Source of the DNA: JBBQWZ01 sp043788745
GTDB lineage: Bacteria > Acidobacteriota > Terriglobia > Bryobacterales > Bryobacteraceae
DNA length: 15,111 nucleotides
NCBI GenBank assembly: GCA_043788745.1
Contig: JAYVTO010000173.1
Location: forward strand, 1 to 15,111
Direction: 5' to 3'
Of this stretch, positions 13,245-15,111 are shown one piece after another. The notes under the pieces were generated by a model. That model had not been told where the DNA came from. It did not search any database and worked only from the letters and a program-made list of their open reading frames with translations. Position 1 is the stretch's first letter; every line of letters starts with the position of its first letter. Made by a program: the position numbers and the translations under genes.

Positions 13245-14489
13245 CTACTTCTTCCGATACGCAACAAAGTGATCGCCGTCCGCCTCGCGATTCGAGTACG
13301 CAATAGAAATCGAATCGATCGAACGCAGCGGCCCATTGTCCAACTCCGGCAACGCCGTGTTCGTGATCAGCATGCCGCCCTTCCGCAACAGCGCCGCGAT
13401 ATTCTCCATCGCCAGCGCCTGCTGGAACGGTTCGTAATAAACCAGGATGTTCGTCGCAATCATGACGTCGAACAGCGGAACCGCATTGAGACGCTGCGTT
13501 ACGCAGTTCCAGTCTTCGCCGCGAATCTTCGCCGTTTCCGCCGCCCGCACCTGCACGCCGCGGACCTCCAAACCATCCCGCGCCGCCGCTGGCAGAGGAT
13601 CGCCGATTCCCCCGCCGAAACCGGACCAATACCGCCGGAACTCCTTCGTCCACACCACGCTCGCATCGAGCGGCAAGTGCAATTTGGCCGCCGTTCCGCG
13701 CAAAGCCTTCAGATGCGCGAGCGATCGCGGGCTGATGTCGAACGCCGTCACCTCCGCCGCGACACCGCGTGCCGCCGCGCTCGCAAGCACCGCGAACGGC
13801 TGGATCGTTTGCACCGGATACAGATCGTAGCCGTCTTGTTTATCCGTGAAGTCGAGCCCCGGCCCGATTACACCGATCCGCTTGCAGGGCTGCAGTCCGT
13901 TGCGCAACAATCCGCCGAGCACCATGTCGATGCCGAAACACGGCTTCAGCGAAGTGTCGAGCGAAAGCCCCCGCGCCGCATACAACGAACTTCGGCCCGC
14001 AAACTCGTCGCTCGCGCTGGTTGCCTTCGCCTTGATCGCCGCGATCTCCTGCGCGAAGGCCCGCTGCTCCCGTGCCACGCGATTCGCCTGTGCCGTCAAC
14101 CAGGCGCGCGGGTTCTGCGTGCCGATCATTGCTCGAATAAAGTCCAACCGCTCGTCGCGGCGCGGCGAGGCCAGCGCTGCGGCGAGATCGGGGATACGCG
14201 TCGCAGGGTCGCCACCGCGAGGCCCGCGCGTGAACGACATCCCATATAAGAGGAAGTTGACGGCCGAGTCCTCGTCGCCCCGCCGGAGCCGCGCCCGAAC
14301 CTCGCGATCCAGGTTCGCGACCCACGCGTCCCAGTTCGAAGCGGTTAGTGGTTGGTCGAACGCCGCGACGACTCCAGCGGCTTCGGCGAAGCGCAGCAAG
14401 CGCTTCGCACTGGTCTGGCCGTAGGCGGCGCCGGCCAAAAGCGCCAGCCAAGCCCGCCGCGCAATCGGCAAATCGAACGATCCTGACAT
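13245..14489 (-). CDS. Class I SAM-dependent methyltransferase-like protein with signal-peptide-like N-terminus
   Basis: A 414-residue protein. Residues 204-217 (RIGVIGPGLDFTDK) fit the glycine-rich motif I of Rossmann-fold methyltransferases, followed by VTAFDIS (247-253) as the acidic motif II. FDVMIATNILVYYEP (340-354) and NIAALLRKGGMLITNT (363-378) match the post-I and late strands of CheR-like and related enzymes. The N-terminal 200 residues are helical and charged and I cannot assign them. The first 28 residues contain IARRAWLALLAGAAYGQ, with an AYG-Q site that looks like a signal peptidase site. An exported SAM-dependent enzyme would be odd, since SAM is cytoplasmic. The ATG at 14489 directly abuts GGAAGG, too close for a normal ribosome-binding site. 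TTG at codon 7 has AGGA 8 nt upstream and may be the real start. Methyl acceptor unknown. Confidence 0.72.
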   Translation of the reverse strand: MSGSFDLPIARRAWLALLAGAAYGQTSAKRLLRFAEAAGVVAAFDQPLTASNWDAWVANLDREVRARLRRGDEDSAVNFLLYGMSFTRGPRGGDPATRIPDLAAALASPRRDERLDFIRAMIGTQNPRAWLTAQANRVAREQRAFAQEIAAIKAKATSASDEFAGRSSLYAARGLSLDTSLKPCFGIDMVLGGLLRNGLQPCKRIGVIGPGLDFTDKQDGYDLYPVQTIQPFAVLASAAARGVAAEVTAFDISPRSLAHLKALRGTAAKLHLPLDASVVWTKEFRRYWSGFGGGIGDPLPAAARDGLEVRGVQVRAAETAKIRGEDWNCVTQRLNAVPLFDVMIATNILVYYEPFQQALAMENIAALLRKGGMLITNTALPELDNGPLRSIDSISIAYSNREADGDHFVAYRKK

Positions 14490-14652
14490 CCTTCCATTTT
14501 TTCATTCCACCGATGCCCTTGTCGAGTATCTACTGATTTCAAGCCCGCAACCTCACTACGGGAAAACCGCCAATCAGCACAAAACAATGCCTCAACTCAC
14601 AATTATGGCTTCGTTTCGCACGGCTGCCGCGTCGCCCGTACGGGTCGCCCGT

Positions 14653-14692
14653 GCGCTACTCTACGCCCGCCGCGGCGTACTTGCGGTAGCGC
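14653..14692. repeat. Nested inverted repeat (two-stem hairpin)
   Basis: The outer stem is GCGCTAC (14653-14659) with GTAGCGC (14686-14692). The inner stem is TACGCC (14662-14667) with GGCGTA (14674-14679) around a CGCCGC loop. The two stems are separated by a 2-nt by 6-nt internal loop. All 13 pairs are perfect. It sits between the methyltransferase-like gene and the doubtful small ORF. It could be a REP-like element of a type other than the 39-bp array, or a regulatory structure; there is no T-tract. Confidence 0.5.
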
Positions 14693-14698
14693 AATACT

Positions 14699-14899
14699 CT
14701 ATCGCTCAGAGACCGTACTGTAACCTAGCAACATGGCTACAATTTTGAATTCTCGACGCAACTTTCGGCGGCGATAAAGAAGTTCAGGGGAAGCCACGGT
14801 AGCCATGGGGCGGGTTGCGAGTGCGATTATTGCAACAATGGTCTGCAAGAACGTCAACAGCAGACCACTTACGGGAATCCAGTCCGACCAGCTGCTCAT
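14699..14899 (-). CDS. Doubtful small single-helix membrane protein
   Basis: An open frame of 66 codons from ATG 14899 to TAG 14699-14701. The product MSSWSDWIPVSGLLLTFLQT continues IVAIIALATRP, one plausible membrane helix, then a strongly basic tail (YRRRKLRREFK). The helix followed by positive charges is what a real bitopic membrane protein would show. However, codon third positions are poor in G/C compared with the flanking genes, and no ribosome-binding site is seen. It may be a genuine small protein of foreign origin, a remnant of a larger gene, or chance. I recognise no family. Confidence 0.3.
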   Translation of the reverse strand: MSSWSDWIPVSGLLLTFLQTIVAIIALATRPMATVASPELLYRRRKLRREFKIVAMLLGYSTVSER

Positions 14900-14900
14900 A

Positions 14901-14918
14901 ATTTGCAATATTTGCAAT
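14901..14918. repeat. Perfect 9-bp tandem duplication
   Basis: ATTTGCAAT occurs twice in immediate succession (14901-14909 and 14910-14918). It lies directly upstream of the doubtful minus-strand ORF, where it could be a promoter-proximal operator. It might equally be a slip duplication or a scar of a past insertion. Confidence 0.45.
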
Positions 14919-15008
14919 GATTGTAATCACCAACCCGTACCCAACACTAAATAGTAGTGAAGGTGAGTTGCGCTCCGCGCGGGACCGATTGGAAACAGGG
15001 CACTACGT

Positions 15009-15111
15009 ATGCAGCTATGTCTCGAAACGCTCGCTGCATCCTACCGGGGTTTGCCCTATCACGTAACCCAGCGCGGTACTGATCGCGAAAATGTCTTTCT
15101 TACGGCGGGCG
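15009..15111 (+). CDS. REP-associated tyrosine transposase (RAYT, Transposase_17/Y1_Tnp), N-terminus, with apparent frameshift
   Basis: The window ends inside this gene. In the frame ending at 15111, codons from 15051 read LPYHVTQRGTDRENVFL, the well-known opening of RAYT/IS200-like Y1 transposases (P-x-H-V-T-Q-R-G-x-x-R-x-x-V-F). The preceding family motif, ARCILPG, is encoded in a different frame, from ATG 15017 (MSRNARCILPG). The two frames join at GGGGTTTG (15046-15053); deleting one base there would give the continuous ARCILPGLPYHVTQRG expected of the family. Taken as is, an in-frame ATG at 15009 still gives an open product with an unrelated leader (MQLCLETLAASYRG). Y1 transposases cut single-stranded DNA at REP hairpins, and a REP-like array lies about 2 kb upstream. 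The gene could be a decaying copy, carry a sequencing error, or use the alternative start. The catalytic HUH and Tyr residues are outside the window. Confidence 0.78.
   Translation, partial: MQLCLETLAASYRGLPYHVTQRGTDRENVFLTAG

Larger units (their letters stand above)
14490..15008. other. Gene-poor region upstream of the transposase
   Basis: About 520 bp with, at most, one doubtful small membrane ORF. It holds the direct repeat GTCGCCCGT (14631-14639 and 14644-14652) flanking the palindrome CCCGTACGGG (14635-14644), a nested hairpin and a 9-bp tandem repeat. Base composition is visibly lower in GC than in the neighbouring genes, especially 14720-14960, which fits an acquired or decayed segment next to a mobile-element gene. 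Confidence 0.5.

Noticed and set aside
12860..13336. ORFs on both strands across the 39-bp repeats (RTANVSERPP-like and AYVRGS-like peptides)
   Set aside because: They exist only because the repeat period is a multiple of three and lacks stops; the peptide repeats follow the DNA repeat exactly.
13152..14249. Plus-strand ORF of 365 codons
   Set aside because: Antisense to the methyltransferase-like gene; extremely Arg-rich and without motifs.

Overview
The window is GC-rich and densely packed with genes, and it looks like a chromosomal segment of an Acidobacteriota member, probably close to Solibacter/Bryobacter. This assignment is inferred from gene content: an ADOP-type duplicated MacB/FtsX permease, long antisense shadow ORFs typical of high-GC coding DNA, a 39-bp REP-like array that reads as an RTANVSER-type peptide, and a REP-associated tyrosine transposase. 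No rRNA, tRNA or CRISPR array was seen.

Layout. Positions 1-240 hold the C-terminal end of an enoyl-CoA hydratase/isomerase. It converges, with a 4-bp gap, on a large minus-strand ADOP permease (245-2815). Divergently from that runs a tight plus-strand run: a family 4 glycosyltransferase (2957-4279), a LolD/MacB-like ABC ATPase (4286-4987) and a VOC/glyoxalase-fold protein (4984-5400, ATGA overlap with the ATPase gene).

Positions 5495-9022 hold the most distinctive part: three consecutive plus-strand genes for envelope proteins with metal-ligand-rich sequences. They are a small Cys/His-containing putative lipoprotein, an exported YtkA/FixH-like protein with HxHP and Met-rich motifs, and an outer-membrane-barrel-like protein that carries two copies of an eight-cysteine module at its N-terminus. 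The last two genes overlap by ATGA. A terminator-like hairpin with a T-rich tail lies between the first and second gene. I infer an envelope pathway handling a thiophilic metal, copper being the first guess, but no known efflux pump or sensor is in view.

After a 400-bp gap come three overlapping minus-strand genes: two small unrecognised proteins and a YbjT-like SDR/DUF2867 protein (9422-11353). Divergently follows an exported PQQ-like beta-propeller protein with a pair of EF-hands inserted in it (11469-12881). Then come the REP-like array (12945-13120), a minus-strand class I methyltransferase-like protein with a signal-peptide-like N-terminus (13245-14489), and a gene-poor stretch with a nested hairpin, a 9-bp tandem repeat and one doubtful membrane ORF. 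The window ends in the first codons of a RAYT transposase whose N-terminal reading frame appears to be shifted by one base.
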